Source: Paraburkholderia xenovorans LB400 (GTDB lineage: Bacteria; Pseudomonadota; Gammaproteobacteria; Burkholderiales; Burkholderiaceae). Taken from it: DNA of 64,000 bases. Positions 44,779 through 53,445 of this stretch are shown here, one piece after another. The stretch is taken from NCBI RefSeq assembly GCF_000013645.1, contig NC_007951.1, forward strand, positions 186,001 through 250,000. The letters are read 5' to 3'. A program made the position numbers and the translations under genes. The notes under the pieces are model-generated. The model ran no database searches. It was not told the DNA's origin and saw only the letters and a program-made list of their open reading frames with translations. Each line of letters starts with the position of its first letter. The stretch's first letter is position 1.

Positions 44779-45959
44779 GCCGCTTTCGCTCCGAGTTGCT
44801 GCAAGCCTGCTTCAAGACGATCCAGATCCGCCTGCGAGTGCGCGGCCGATAACGAAATGCGCAAACGCGACGTGCCGGTGGGCACGGTGGGCGGACGGAT
44901 CGCCGGCACCCACAGGCCCGCGCGATCGAGCGTGGCCGCGATCTCGAGTGTGGCGTCGTTCGCGCCGATGATGAGCGGCTGCACGGCCGTATGCGAATCG
45001 ACCGGTAGCCACGGCGTTGCCTTGAGCATGGCGCGCGTGCGCCCGATCAATTGCTGAAGATGCGCGCGCCGCGCATCGCCTTCCTCGCCGCCGATGATGC
45101 GCAGACTCGCCGACACCGCATGTGCCGCAGCCGGCACCGACGCCGTGGTGAAAATGTACGGGCGAGCGCGCTGCACGAGCCATTCGATCACCGTCTCATG
45201 CGCCGCGACGAACGCGCCGGAGACGCCTGCCGCTTTGCCGAGCGTGCCGATCGAAATGAGATTCGGCGAACGCAGCGCGGCTTGCGCGATCGCGCCGCGG
45301 CCTTGCGGGCCGAGCACGCCGAAACCGTGCGCGTCGTCGACGATCAGCCAGGCGCCGTGTTGTTCCGCGAGTTCGAGCAGACGTGGGAGCGGCGCGATAT
45401 CGCCGTCCATGCTGAAGACGGTGTCGGAGACGATCACCTTGACGTCGGCGTCCGAGGCTTCGAGCATCGCGCTCAGCGCGTCGGTATCGCAGTGCGGGTA
45501 GATCTGCACGTCGGCGCGGGACAAACGCGCGCCGTCGATCAGCGACGCGTGATTCAGCGCGTCGGAGAAGAGCGTCGTGCCGCGGCCCGCGAGCGCGGTG
45601 AGCGTGGCGAGATTCGCCATGTAGCCCGTGCTGAAGTAGAGCGCGCGCGCATTCTCGACGAAGCCGCCGACGAATTCGGCGAGATCGTCTTCGAGTTGCG
45701 CATGCGCGCGCGAGTGGCCGCCGAGCAGATGCGAGCCGCCGCTGCCCGCGCCATAGCGCTGCGCGCCTTCAGCGATGGCCGCGATCAGTTGCGGATGCGC
45801 GGCGAGGCCGAGATAGTCGTTGCTGGCGAAGCCGATGATCGCGCGGCCGTCGACGGTCATGTGGGCCGCGCACGGCGTGTCGGCGGTGCGGCGGCGACGG
45901 CGCAGGCCGCGCGCGTCAATCTCCTTCAGCCCTTCGGCGAGTGTGTCGAGCAGATGCAT
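44775..45959 (-). CDS. bioF: 8-amino-7-oxononanoate synthase
   Basis: A 394-aa PLP enzyme condensing pimeloyl-ACP/CoA with alanine. [21 protein letters not shown], then [18 protein letters not shown], and the Schiff-base lysine in [16 protein letters not shown] are diagnostic. ATG 45959 overlaps the bioA stop by one base (TAATG), and its own stop overlaps bioD by 4 nt. The first 50 residues hold an Arg-rich stretch, normal for the group. Confidence 0.96.
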   Translation of the reverse strand: MHLLDTLAEGLKEIDARGLRRRRRTADTPCAAHMTVDGRAIIGFASNDYLGLAAHPQLIAAIAEGAQRYGAGSGGSHLLGGHSRAHAQLEDDLAEFVGGFVENARALYFSTGYMANLATLTALAGRGTTLFSDALNHASLIDGARLSRADVQIYPHCDTDALSAMLEASDADVKVIVSDTVFSMDGDIAPLPRLLELAEQHGAWLIVDDAHGFGVLGPQGRGAIAQAALRSPNLISIGTLGKAAGVSGAFVAAHETVIEWLVQRARPYIFTTASVPAAAHAVSASLRIIGGEEGDARRAHLQQLIGRTRAMLKATPWLPVDSHTAVQPLIIGANDATLEIAATLDRAGLWVPAIRPPTVPTGTSRLRISLSAAHSQADLDRLEAGLQQLGAKAA

Positions 45960-47317
45960 TAGCGGGTCTCCGCGAGCGTGGCGTCGAAGGTCTCGCGCGT
46001 GCGCGAGGCGAGCAGCGCGAGTTCTTCGTCGTCGAGGATATAAGGCGGCATCAGATACACCGTCGTGCCGATTGGGCGCAGCAGCAGTTCGCGCCGCAGC
46101 GCGTTTTCGAAGAAGCGGCGCGAGAATGTTCTGGCCTGCTGAGCATCGTCGATCAGGGCGTCGAACGCGAAGATCGTGCCGCACTGACGCAGATTGCGGA
46201 CTTGTTCGTGTTCGGCGAGCGGTGCGAGCGCGGCTTTCAGCTTCGCGGATTTTTGTGCGTTGACGGCGATCACGTTGTCGGCTGCGAACAGATCGAGCGT
46301 GGCGAGCGCCGCGCGACAGGCGAGCGGATTGCCCGTGTACGAGTGCGAGTGCAGGAAGCCGCGCGCGGTGTCGTCGTGATAGAAGGCTTCGAAAATTTCG
46401 TCGCGCGACAGCACGATCGAGAGCGGCAGATAGCCGCCGCTGATGCCTTTCGACAGACAGATGAAGTCCGGCCAGATACCGGCCTGTTCGCACGCGAAGA
46501 AAGTGCCGGTGCGGCCGCAGCCCACGGCGATTTCATCGGCGATCAGATGTACGCCGTACTGATCGCACAACGTGCGTAGTCCGGCGATATACGACGCGTC
46601 GTGCATGGCCATGCCGGCTGCGCACTGCACGAGCGGCTCGACGATCAGCGCGGCGATTTTCGTGGCGCGTGCTTCGAAAAGCGAGCGGACGTGATCGAGC
46701 GCGCGGCGAGCGACATCGGCGGCGGTTTCGCCGGCTTGCGCGAGGCGGGCGTCTGGAGACGCTACGACGTGCGCGTGGCGGATCAACGGGTCGTAGGCGT
46801 CTTTGAAGAGTGCGACATCCGTGACGCCGAGCGCGCCGATGGTTTCGCCGTGGTAACTGTTGGCGATGCAGACGAATTCCTGCTTGTCGGCGAAACCGCG
46901 ATTGCGCCACGAGTGGAAGCTCATTTTCAGGGCGATTTCGACGGCGGACGCGCCATCCGATGCGAAGAATGCGTGGCCGAGCGTGTTGCCGGTGAGCGCG
47001 CTGAGGCGCTCCGCGAGTTCGATGGCCGGTTCGTGCGTGCAGCCGGCGAGCATGGCGTGTTCGAGCGTGTCGAGCTGGTCTTTCAGTGCCGCGTTGATGC
47101 GCGGATTGGCGTGACCGAACAGGTTGACCCACCAGGAGCTGATCGCATCCAGATAGCGATGGCCGGCGCGGTCGTAGAGCCACGCGCCTTGACCGCGCGC
47201 GACGGGGACGAGCGGCAGGCGTTCGTGGTGCTTCATCTGGGTGCAGGGGTGCCAGACGGCGCGCAGGCTGCGGGCGATCCAGTCTTCGGGGGCGGGTGGT
47301 GGCGCTGATTTTTCCAA
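45959..47317 (-). CDS. bioA: Adenosylmethionine-8-amino-7-oxononanoate aminotransferase
   Basis: A 452-aa PLP aminotransferase using SAM as amino donor. Typical blocks are [69 protein letters not shown] and the lysine of [14 protein letters not shown]. The start is TTG at 47317, with GGAG 9 nt upstream; no ATG lies between it and the conserved part. It opens the bioAFDB operon, and its promoter must lie in the GT-skewed region on its right. A rare start and a skewed leader could both lower expression. Confidence 0.95.
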   Translation of the reverse strand: MEKSAPPPAPEDWIARSLRAVWHPCTQMKHHERLPLVPVARGQGAWLYDRAGHRYLDAISSWWVNLFGHANPRINAALKDQLDTLEHAMLAGCTHEPAIELAERLSALTGNTLGHAFFASDGASAVEIALKMSFHSWRNRGFADKQEFVCIANSYHGETIGALGVTDVALFKDAYDPLIRHAHVVASPDARLAQAGETAADVARRALDHVRSLFEARATKIAALIVEPLVQCAAGMAMHDASYIAGLRTLCDQYGVHLIADEIAVGCGRTGTFFACEQAGIWPDFICLSKGISGGYLPLSIVLSRDEIFEAFYHDDTARGFLHSHSYTGNPLACRAALATLDLFAADNVIAVNAQKSAKLKAALAPLAEHEQVRNLRQCGTIFAFDALIDDAQQARTFSRRFFENALRRELLLRPIGTTVYLMPPYILDDEELALLASRTRETFDATLAETR

Positions 47318-47696
47318 AGGGGTGCTCCAGGGGGCTTTTTTTGCCGCTGCGCGGGCGTGGCTTTTTGGGGGCCATTTTGGGGCGTGCTGCGCGTCTTTTT
47401 TTGCGCTGCGCGCGGGCCTTGGCGGGCGTGCGGGGTTGAGATTAGCGGTTTATTTAGGGATGTGCACCTGGGGGCGGTGGGCGGTTTTTGCTCGCGGCGC
47501 TGGGGTTGGTTGACGTTCGATGCAGGTAGTTTCTGTTCTCGATGGAAGGTTGCTGATCGATGCAGTTGGCGACGGCAAAGTAGTTGGGTTTTACTGGCGG
47601 GAATTGGGGTGGGGGGTGGTTTTTTGTCTGTGCAGGGCTTTGTGTCTGTGTTCCTGGGGGCTTGGCCTTTCCTTGCATTCACGGTGGTCTGTTAGC
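47318..47696. other. Strongly GT-skewed non-coding region upstream of bioA
   Basis: On the plus strand this 380-bp stretch is dominated by G and T (for example GGGGTGGGGGGTGG, T7 at 47336-47342, and TTTTTT after GGTGG), with few C or A. No gene or domain is recognisable, and reading frames are open only because stops are depleted. The mirror composition (C and A) appears at about 49720-49930, on the far side of the palindrome/IS structure. It should contain the bioA promoter. Confidence 0.6.
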
Positions 47697-47866
47697 GTTG
47701 CCCCTGTGCGGGGCGGCACCTACTTTCTTTGCCGCGGCAAAGAAAGTAGGCAAAGAAAGCCGCTTTACACCGCCAACTCTTAAGCGGGTCCCCTGGCTTG
47801 GAGGGGATAGTGGTGCATCTGGAATCTGTGTCGTCGCGCATTCAGCCTTGGTGACAAGGCCGTCAT
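47697..47866 (+). repeat. Left arm of composite inverted repeat, with a perfect 32-bp palindrome
   Basis: Block 1 (47697-47790) begins GTTGCCCCTGTGCGGGGC and includes the perfect palindrome at 47719-47750, whose half is CCTACTTTCTTTGCCG. Block 2 (47815-47866) begins CATCTGGAATCTGTG. Both blocks recur inverted on the right: block 2 at 48266-48316, and block 1 at 48341-48399, continued at 49685-49719 after the IS481 insertion. The 32-bp palindrome could form a cruciform or a strong RNA hairpin. The sequence does not code for anything recognisable. Confidence 0.88.
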
Positions 47867-48265
47867 ACTTCCCGCCTCGCACTGCGTGCTCGCCGGAACG
47901 GTCCGGTAAAACCAGTGTTGTGCGTGTGTGGGGCGTCGGCTTTGGCTCTGCGTGGCGCCGAAAAGTGTCGCGAGCTTGTGTGCAGACGGCACACAGAACG
48001 ACGGCGGTGATGGAGGCGCCGTCCGCTAACTCAAGAGGCCGCCAGCGGTTGAGAAGACTGTCGCGCAAGGAACAGGCAGCAACCCTAAAGGCCCGGTTCG
48101 CGCCCGTCGCGACTGGCGAGCAGAGAGATATCGCCCGCGCGCGAGGCAATCAGCGATTTGAGAAACGGCGCGCGCAAGAAGTGTCGGGGAAGATATCGCC
48201 CGTACGAGAAGCGACCACTGGTTTTAACGAACTACCGCGACGGCGCGCGCAGCGTCGCCGGAAGA

Positions 48266-48399
48266 ATGACGGCCTTGTCACCAAGGCTGAATGCGCGACG
48301 ACACAGATTCCAGATGGTCCACTACCGTGACTGTGCGGGGGACCCGCTTAAGAGCTGGCGGTGTGAAGCGGCTTTCTTTGCCTACTTTCTTTGCCGCGG
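48266..48399 (-). repeat. Right arm of composite inverted repeat, part 1 (before IS481)
   Basis: The reverse complement matches the left arm almost base for base: block 2 at 48266-48316 and block 1 from 48341. Within block 1 only a few changes from the left arm are seen (for example CTTTAC against CTTCAC, and CAACTC against CAGCTC). The second copy of the palindrome is cut after its centre CCGCGG at 48394-48399 by the IS481 element. Between the two arms lie about 400 bp of unique sequence (47867-48265). Confidence 0.87.
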
Positions 48400-49678
48400 T
48401 GTATGGACCGGAGACATGGGTAACAGGTGTGCGGAGACATGGGTAACACTCTGGGCGAGCGAATCGCCTGGAGCCGGTTATGCCCTGGAACCCGAGAGAC
48501 ACCATGAATTTGCGTCTGGAATTCGTTCAACTGGCCTCGCAGGAAGGCGCCAACCGTCGTGAGTTGTGTCGGCGTTTTGGCATCAGCCCGAAGACCGGCT
48601 ACAAGTGGCTCGATCGCCACGCAAAGGGTGGCGACACCGCGCTGACGGATCATTCGCGACGGCCCCAGCAGAGCCCGGCACGCACGCCACCGTCGGTCGA
48701 GCAGCGGGTGGTCGAACTGCGGCGGGCGCATCCGGCCTGGGGTGGACGCAAGATCAGCCGACGTCTGTGCGATCTGGGTCAAACGGATGTGCCCGCGCCC
48801 AGCACCGTGACCGATATCCTGCATCGACACGGGCTGATCGAGCCGGCCGCTTCCGCCGCCGCCACGGCCTGGCAGCGCTTCGAGCACGCGCAGCCCAACG
48901 ATCTCTGGCAGATGGATTTCAAGGGCTGGTTCGACCTGCAGGACGGACGGCACTGTTCGCCACTGACCATGCTGGACGATCATTCGCGCTACAACGTGAC
49001 CCTCGATGCCTGCATCAGCACCGACACCCGGATCGTGCAGCATCATCTGGAGCGCACGTTCCGCCGCTACGGGCTGCCGCTGCGCATCAACGCGGACAAT
49101 GGTTCGCCGTGGGGCAGCCCCAGCCAGCCGGGCCAGTTGACCGAACTGGCCATCTGGCTCATCCGGCTGGGCGTGCGACTGTCGCACAGCCGCGTGGCGC
49201 ATCCGCAGACCAATGGCAAGGAGGAGCGGTTTCATCGCACGCTGAAGGCCGAGGTGATCGCCGGGCGCCATTTCAGGGACCTGCGCAGCGCCCAGCAGGC
49301 GTTCGATGAGTGGCGCTCGGTCTACAACCACCAGCGCCCGCATCAGGCGCTGGACATGGCGACCCCGGTTACGCGCTATCGACCGAGCCCGCGTGCCTAC
49401 CCCGAGAGCCTGCCGCCGATCGAGTACGGCGCAAACGACCACGTGCAGTACGTGAAGTGGAATGGTGAACTACGCTTCAGGAAGCAGCGCTTCAAGGTAT
49501 CGAGCGCATTGCATAACCTGCCCGTGGCCATCCGGGAGCGCGTCGGTGAAGAGAACTGCTACGACCTGTTTTTTGCGCATCACCGTTTCGGAACCATCAA
49601 CCTGAGTCCGCAGGAGTGAGCGGAGCATGTGTTACCCATGTCTCCGCACACCTGTTACCCATGTCTCCGGTCCATACA
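48400..49678 (+). mobile_element. IS481-family insertion sequence, complete, inside a palindrome
   Basis: A 1279-bp element with perfect 50-bp inverted terminal repeats (48400-48449 and 49629-49678) starting TGTATGGACCGGAGACATGG. Each repeat contains CGGAGACATGGGTAACA twice, a likely double transposase-binding site. CCGCGG at 48394-48399 and 49679-49684 is the 6-bp target duplication. Because CCGCGG is the exact centre of the host palindrome, the element entered at the dyad axis. It encodes one transposase with an intact DDE triad, so it may be active. Confidence 0.93.
48480..49619 (+). CDS. IS481-family DDE transposase
   Basis: A 379-aa transposase. The N-terminal helix-turn-helix (LCRRFGISPKTGYKWLDRHA) is followed by a second helical DNA-binding part (AHPAWGGRKISRRLCDLG) and the rve catalytic core, with DDE residues in LWQMDFKGWFDL, LRINADNGSPWG and NGKEERFHRTLKAEV. 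The C-terminal third, including YNHQRPHQALDMATP, is normal for IS481. The frame is unbroken, with ATG 48480 or the internal ATG at MNLRLEF as start. It lies wholly inside the terminal repeats. Confidence 0.95.
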   Translation: MPWNPRDTMNLRLEFVQLASQEGANRRELCRRFGISPKTGYKWLDRHAKGGDTALTDHSRRPQQSPARTPPSVEQRVVELRRAHPAWGGRKISRRLCDLGQTDVPAPSTVTDILHRHGLIEPAASAAATAWQRFEHAQPNDLWQMDFKGWFDLQDGRHCSPLTMLDDHSRYNVTLDACISTDTRIVQHHLERTFRRYGLPLRINADNGSPWGSPSQPGQLTELAIWLIRLGVRLSHSRVAHPQTNGKEERFHRTLKAEVIAGRHFRDLRSAQQAFDEWRSVYNHQRPHQALDMATPVTRYRPSPRAYPESLPPIEYGANDHVQYVKWNGELRFRKQRFKVSSALHNLPVAIRERVGEENCYDLFFAHHRFGTINLSPQE

Positions 49679-49719
49679 CCGCGGCAAAGAAAGTAGGTGC
49701 CGCCCCGCACAGGGGCAAC
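49679..49719 (-). repeat. Right arm of composite inverted repeat, part 2 (after IS481)
   Basis: After the target duplication, CAAAGAAAGTAGG completes the second 32-bp palindrome, and the sequence continues GTGCCGCCCCGCACAGGGGC to CAAC at 49719, the exact reverse complement of the start of the left arm at 47697. Removing the IS and one CCGCGG restores an unbroken arm. Confidence 0.88.
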
Positions 49720-49833
49720 CCTAATAAACCACAAAAACCAAGAAAAAGCCGACCACCCAAGCGTAGGAAACCACAGATCAACGAGCCCGAGCCCGACCCA
49801 GCAGACCGCCGAGCAGGCAAAAACCCCCCACCT

Positions 49834-51123
49834 TCACTCCCGACTGGCAACATCCCGCCGCCCATCGACGCCACCCGCGCCCGAGCCCGCACCCGCACCC
49901 CCCTCAGCCGTCTGCGAAGACTGCTCCCCCCAAACAACCGAATTATTCACCGCATACAACCGGCAAGGCGCCGAACTCTGCTTCTGGCAATTAGCCACAG
50001 CAACCGACATCGGATCATCGCCACCTTCAGCCCACGACCAGGCCCCCGTATCAGACACAGCAAACGCCCGGCTAGGATACTGATGCAAGAAATTCCGATA
50101 CCCATTGCGTCCGGCTTCATCGACAAACGGCACGGAGTCGACCGCATCGACGGCGGCAAACCCGCTCGCCTTCGGCATGGAAGGATCCGCCACGCGATAC
50201 TGCACGCCAGTCGGCATGCCCACACGCGCAAGGAAAGCCTCGACAGCCGGCCACCACACATGCACGCCGTCACGGTCGCCGACCAGCCGGTGCGCGTCGT
50301 TCTTGTAGCTACCGAAATCCACCATCTTCGCGCTCGCGCCATGCGCACCATACGCGGCATACATGCCCGCCACCAGCGGCGCGTTCCAGACCGAATCGTT
50401 ATCGCCATACATCCACAGCGACGGCACCCTGGTCTTCTCGCCATATGCGCCGAATGCGCGCGTCAGATTGCCCTGCCAGTCGCTGCAGGCATCCTGCCGC
50501 AAACCGCCCGAGAAATTGATCAGCGCCCGCACGCCCGGCGCGGCTTCCGTGCCGTACGCCATCGTCGCCAGGCCGCCGTGCGAGGTGCCGGCCACCACGA
50601 TGTGGGTGGCGTCCACGTAAGGCTGCTTCGACATGAAGTCGATCGTGGCGGCAACGTCGCCGGCCTGGCCGATGCCGTTCTTTTCAACGTCGCAACCGTC
50701 CTGCTGATAAACGCCGTCCGAGTGGCCGAAACCCTGGCGGTTGGGCGCCACCACCACGTAACCGCGGCGCACGAACTCGCGTGCGAACGGCAGCGGGTCG
50801 CTGCGCTCCTGACTGCGCGGGTCGCCGGGAATCTTGCCGTGGTTGAAAACGATCATCGGAAACGGGCCCGCGCCGTCCGGCTTGTAGATCGTCGTTTCGA
50901 GGGTGACCGTGCCGGCAGCGTCGACCGGCACGCGGATGATCTGTTCGTTGAGACCTGCGGTGGGCAGGTACACGTCGTCGTCGAGCGCGATGCGCGGCAC
51001 GCGCGCGCGGGTCAACGGTCCCGCCTGGGTGTCGGTGAGCGGGTCGGCGTGCGCGAGCGTGACCATGCACGTAGCCGCTGCACAGATCACCGCACACTTC
51101 GTCAGAACCTTGCTGAACACCAT
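49834..51123 (-). CDS. Secreted alpha/beta hydrolase (dienelactone-hydrolase/prolyl-peptidase-like)
   Basis: A 429-aa protein with a signal peptide (KCAVICAAATCMVTLAHA). The fold shows VFNHGKIPGDPRSQERSDP (oxyanion side), a GTSHGGLATMAYG nucleophile elbow with Ser, an Asp region MYGDNDSVWNAPLV, and a His in NDAHRLVGDRDGVHVWWPA. The enzyme is periplasmic or secreted, with an unknown ester or amide substrate. The last 28 residues (AEGGAGAGSGAGG onward) are low-complexity and encoded by the CA-skewed flank of the palindrome/IS region, so its C terminus may have been rewritten when that sequence arrived. Confidence 0.85.
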   Translation of the reverse strand: MVFSKVLTKCAVICAAATCMVTLAHADPLTDTQAGPLTRARVPRIALDDDVYLPTAGLNEQIIRVPVDAAGTVTLETTIYKPDGAGPFPMIVFNHGKIPGDPRSQERSDPLPFAREFVRRGYVVVAPNRQGFGHSDGVYQQDGCDVEKNGIGQAGDVAATIDFMSKQPYVDATHIVVAGTSHGGLATMAYGTEAAPGVRALINFSGGLRQDACSDWQGNLTRAFGAYGEKTRVPSLWMYGDNDSVWNAPLVAGMYAAYGAHGASAKMVDFGSYKNDAHRLVGDRDGVHVWWPAVEAFLARVGMPTGVQYRVADPSMPKASGFAAVDAVDSVPFVDEAGRNGYRNFLHQYPSRAFAVSDTGAWSWAEGGDDPMSVAVANCQKQSSAPCRLYAVNNSVVWGEQSSQTAEGGAGAGSGAGGVDGRRDVASRE

Positions 51124-51693
51124 TGACGCACCCGCCTCAAAAACTTGCCCTGAACACCGTCATGCCTGGTTGTCGAAAATAATCGCTGACATTTGCCTTT
51201 CGGGCAGTTTTCGACAAACAAAAGCACACTCGCGCACGGAGTGCGCCAAAGGCGCACGCACGCTAATCGAGATCGCACGGGATAAACCCAAACGGCCGAC
51301 GCGACCCCACGCGCCGATGATGAGCGTCACGCCTGCTGCCTGAAGCCGCCGCCGGACCCACACTGTCTGGTGCCCGGCAGGGCGTCCTGCGCAATTTGCG
51401 GAGTTGGTATGAATCGGCTCTCGCAACGTGACGTCATGAAGCTACGGCCTTATCCTGGCACGACAATTTTGTTTTGTGCAATCAAGGAGAACCCGCGACG
51501 CAAAATTTGCCGCGCGCCGATTTGCCGCCTGCGGCCGCTCGATGCAGGCCTCGCGGGTGTTTGGTGCAACGAAGCAATCAGGCGCGGCGCGGGCGTTGTG
51601 GCATCGAGCCAACATGAAAAAATGGCCCTGCTATCAGGGCCATATGTGAGCGCGGCGTAGGGACGCGTGGCGTGGTGTAAGAAGCGGGAAGGC
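51124..51693. other. Intergenic region between hydrolase and YchJ genes
   Basis: These 570 bp hold the promoter of the leftward hydrolase and the terminator of the leftward ychJ-like gene (51615-51643). A plus-strand ORF at 51370-51660 and a minus-strand one at 51160-51426 have no recognisable domain and no good ribosome site, and are probably chance frames. Confidence 0.45.
51616..51643 (-). terminator. Rho-independent terminator of the leftward ychJ-like gene
   Basis: ATGGCCCTG (51622-51630) pairs with CAGGGCCAT (51635-51643) around CTAT. Six A residues on the left, after GA, give the U tract for leftward transcription about 50 bp after the stop at 51694. Confidence 0.85.
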
Positions 51694-52143
51694 TTATTCG
51701 CTGACGTCGCCGTCCACGTAGCGCCAGCGGCCGTCTTCTCCGCGCACGAAGCGGCTCAGTTCGTGCAGCCGGTGCGCGCGGCCGCCCACCTTATAGCGCG
51801 CGACGAATTCGACCGTGGCGTGATGAGCGTCGGTTTCGGCGAACGCCTTGATCTGCAGTCCGAGCCAACGCGGCGCATCGGGGGCGGCCGGGTCCGCGTC
51901 GAGGTCGGCGGGGCAGGTGTGAGCTGCCCAGGTGGCGCGCAGATAATCCGTTGCACCCACAACATACGCGCTATAGCGCGAACGCATCAGTTCATGAGCT
52001 CGTGGCGCGGCTTCGCCGCCGTCGATATAGCGGCCGCAGCATTGCGCGAAGCGGGGCGCCCTGGCGCCGCTGCGCTGATCGGGCGCGGCGCCGCCGCAGG
52101 GACAATCGGAAGGTCGTTGTAACGGCAACAGTTGCTTATTCAT
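51694..52143 (-). CDS. YchJ family (UPF0225) SEC-C-motif protein
   Basis: A 149-aa protein. The first 35 residues include the Cys pair of SDCPCGGAAP and, after the Arg-rich stretch, FAQCCGRYIDGG, typical YchJ N-terminal metal-binding cysteines. The rest is a NTF2-like domain (LMRSRYSAYVVGATDYLRATW, then VEFVARYKVGGRAHRLHELSRF). The function of the family is not known. ATG 52143 lies 7 bp after the stop of the acyl-CoA dehydrogenase gene, so the two are co-transcribed. A terminator follows. Confidence 0.88.
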   Translation of the reverse strand: MNKQLLPLQRPSDCPCGGAAPDQRSGARAPRFAQCCGRYIDGGEAAPRAHELMRSRYSAYVVGATDYLRATWAAHTCPADLDADPAAPDAPRWLGLQIKAFAETDAHHATVEFVARYKVGGRAHRLHELSRFVRGEDGRWRYVDGDVSE

Positions 52144-52150
52144 CAGTCTT

Positions 52151-53281
52151 TCAGCCAAGACCGCGCGCGATCAGGATTTTCTGGATGTCGCTGGTGCCTT
52201 CATAGATCTGGCAGACCCGCACGTCGCGGTAGATCCGCTCGACCGGGAAGTCGCTCAGATAGCCGTAGCCGCCATGAATCTGTAAGGCGGCCGAACAGAT
52301 GCGCTCGGCGGCTTCGGACGCGAACAGTTTGGCCATCGCGGCTTCGGTGAGGCAGGGTTGGCCGGCGTCTTTCAACGAGGCGGCGTGCCAGATCAACTGG
52401 CGCGCGGCCTCGAGTTGCGTCGCCATGTCGGCGAGGCGGAATTGTACGGCCTGGTGCGAAAAGAGCGGCACGCCGAAGCTCTCGCGCTCCTTCGCATAGC
52501 TCAGCGCGGCTTCGAACGCGGCGCGCGCCATGCCGACGCTTTGCGCGGCGATACCGATGCGGCCGCCTTCGAGCCCCGACAGCGCGATCCGGTAGCCTTC
52601 GCCTTGCGCGCCGATCAGGTTGGCGGCCGGCACGCGACAATCCTCGAAAATGATCTGCGCGGTGTCCGACGAATGCTGGCCGAGCTTGTCTTCGACCCGC
52701 GCGACGACATAGCCCGGCGTATCGGTGGGCACGATAAACGCGCTGATGCCGCGCTTGCCCGCGGCTTTGTCGGTCACGGCCATGACGATCGCGACATGGC
52801 CGTTCCTGCCGCTCGTGATGAACTGTTTGACGCCGTTCAGCAGGTACTCGTCGCCCTCGCGTGTCGCGGTGGTGCGCAGCGCGGAGGCGTCGGAACCGGC
52901 TTGCGGTTCGGTCAGGCAAAAGGCCCCGAGCATGTCGCCGCGCGCGAGCGGCGTGAGCCACTCGCGTTTCTGCGCGTCGTTGCCGTAGGTCAGCAGGATG
53001 CTGCACACCGGGCAGTTGTTGACGGAGATGGCCGTCGACGTGCCGCCGTCGCCGGCTGCGATTTCTTCGAGAATTAGCGCGAGCGCCAGCGCGTCCATGC
53101 CGGCGCCGCCGTATGTTTCGGGCACCAGCACGCCATACGCGCCGAGTTGCGCGAGCTGGCGGTGCACGTCTTTCGGAAACGTGCGCTCGCGGTCCCATGT
53201 CGCCGCATGCGGCGTGATTGCTTCGCGGACGAACGTGCGCAGTGCATCGCGCACCATCAGGTGATCCTGATCAAGCACCAT
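52151..53281 (-). CDS. Acyl-CoA dehydrogenase
   Basis: A 376-aa FAD-dependent dehydrogenase of the short/medium-chain type. FCLTEPQAGSDASALRT and the FAD signature QFITSGRNGHVAIVM are present, RESFGVPLFSHQAVQF marks the C-terminal helical part, and QIYEGTSDIQKILIARGL carries the catalytic Glu. It oxidises an acyl-CoA to trans-2-enoyl-CoA in the cytoplasm. The chain length cannot be read reliably. It is preceded, 13-157 bp upstream, by a three-copy hairpin array and followed closely by ychJ. The cluster also holds thiolase and SDR genes. Confidence 0.92.
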   Translation of the reverse strand: MVLDQDHLMVRDALRTFVREAITPHAATWDRERTFPKDVHRQLAQLGAYGVLVPETYGGAGMDALALALILEEIAAGDGGTSTAISVNNCPVCSILLTYGNDAQKREWLTPLARGDMLGAFCLTEPQAGSDASALRTTATREGDEYLLNGVKQFITSGRNGHVAIVMAVTDKAAGKRGISAFIVPTDTPGYVVARVEDKLGQHSSDTAQIIFEDCRVPAANLIGAQGEGYRIALSGLEGGRIGIAAQSVGMARAAFEAALSYAKERESFGVPLFSHQAVQFRLADMATQLEAARQLIWHAASLKDAGQPCLTEAAMAKLFASEAAERICSAALQIHGGYGYLSDFPVERIYRDVRVCQIYEGTSDIQKILIARGLG

Positions 53282-53294
53282 ACGTGTGTCTCCT

Positions 53295-53438
53295 GTCGAC
53301 CAGAGTTAGCGCTTCAGCGCTTACTCTGGTCCCATGCACGGCGGTCGACCAGAGTTAGCGCTTCAGCGCTTACTCTGGTCCCATGCACAGCGGTCGACCA
53401 GAGTCAGCGCTTTACCGCCAACTCCGCTCCCATCCAAG
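53295..53438. repeat. Three-copy 49-bp tandem array of a large hairpin repeat
   Basis: Units start at 53295, 53344 and 53393 (period 49). Units 1 and 2 differ at about one base; unit 3 is degenerate after 20 bp. Each of the first two contains GACCAGAGT and ACTCTGGTC as 9-bp arms around AGCGC-TTCA-GCGCT, so a 15-bp stem with one T-T mismatch can form. The array fills most of the 164-bp gap between the SDR and acyl-CoA dehydrogenase genes, both leftward. No U tract follows, so these are not classic terminators. Confidence 0.9.
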
Positions 53439-53445
53439 CCTCCAC

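Noticed and set aside
47584-48330. A 248-codon open frame through the inverted-repeat region
   Set aside because: It runs through both arms and the skewed region, begins without a ribosome site, is Arg-rich, and comes from stop depletion. No domain was seen.
51160-51660. Two small ORFs in the gap before the ychJ-like gene
   Set aside because: They overlap on opposite strands, lack ribosome sites and have no recognisable domain.
53295-53438. CRISPR array
   Set aside because: Three copies with a 49-bp period are contiguous repeats without unique spacers, and no cas genes were seen.
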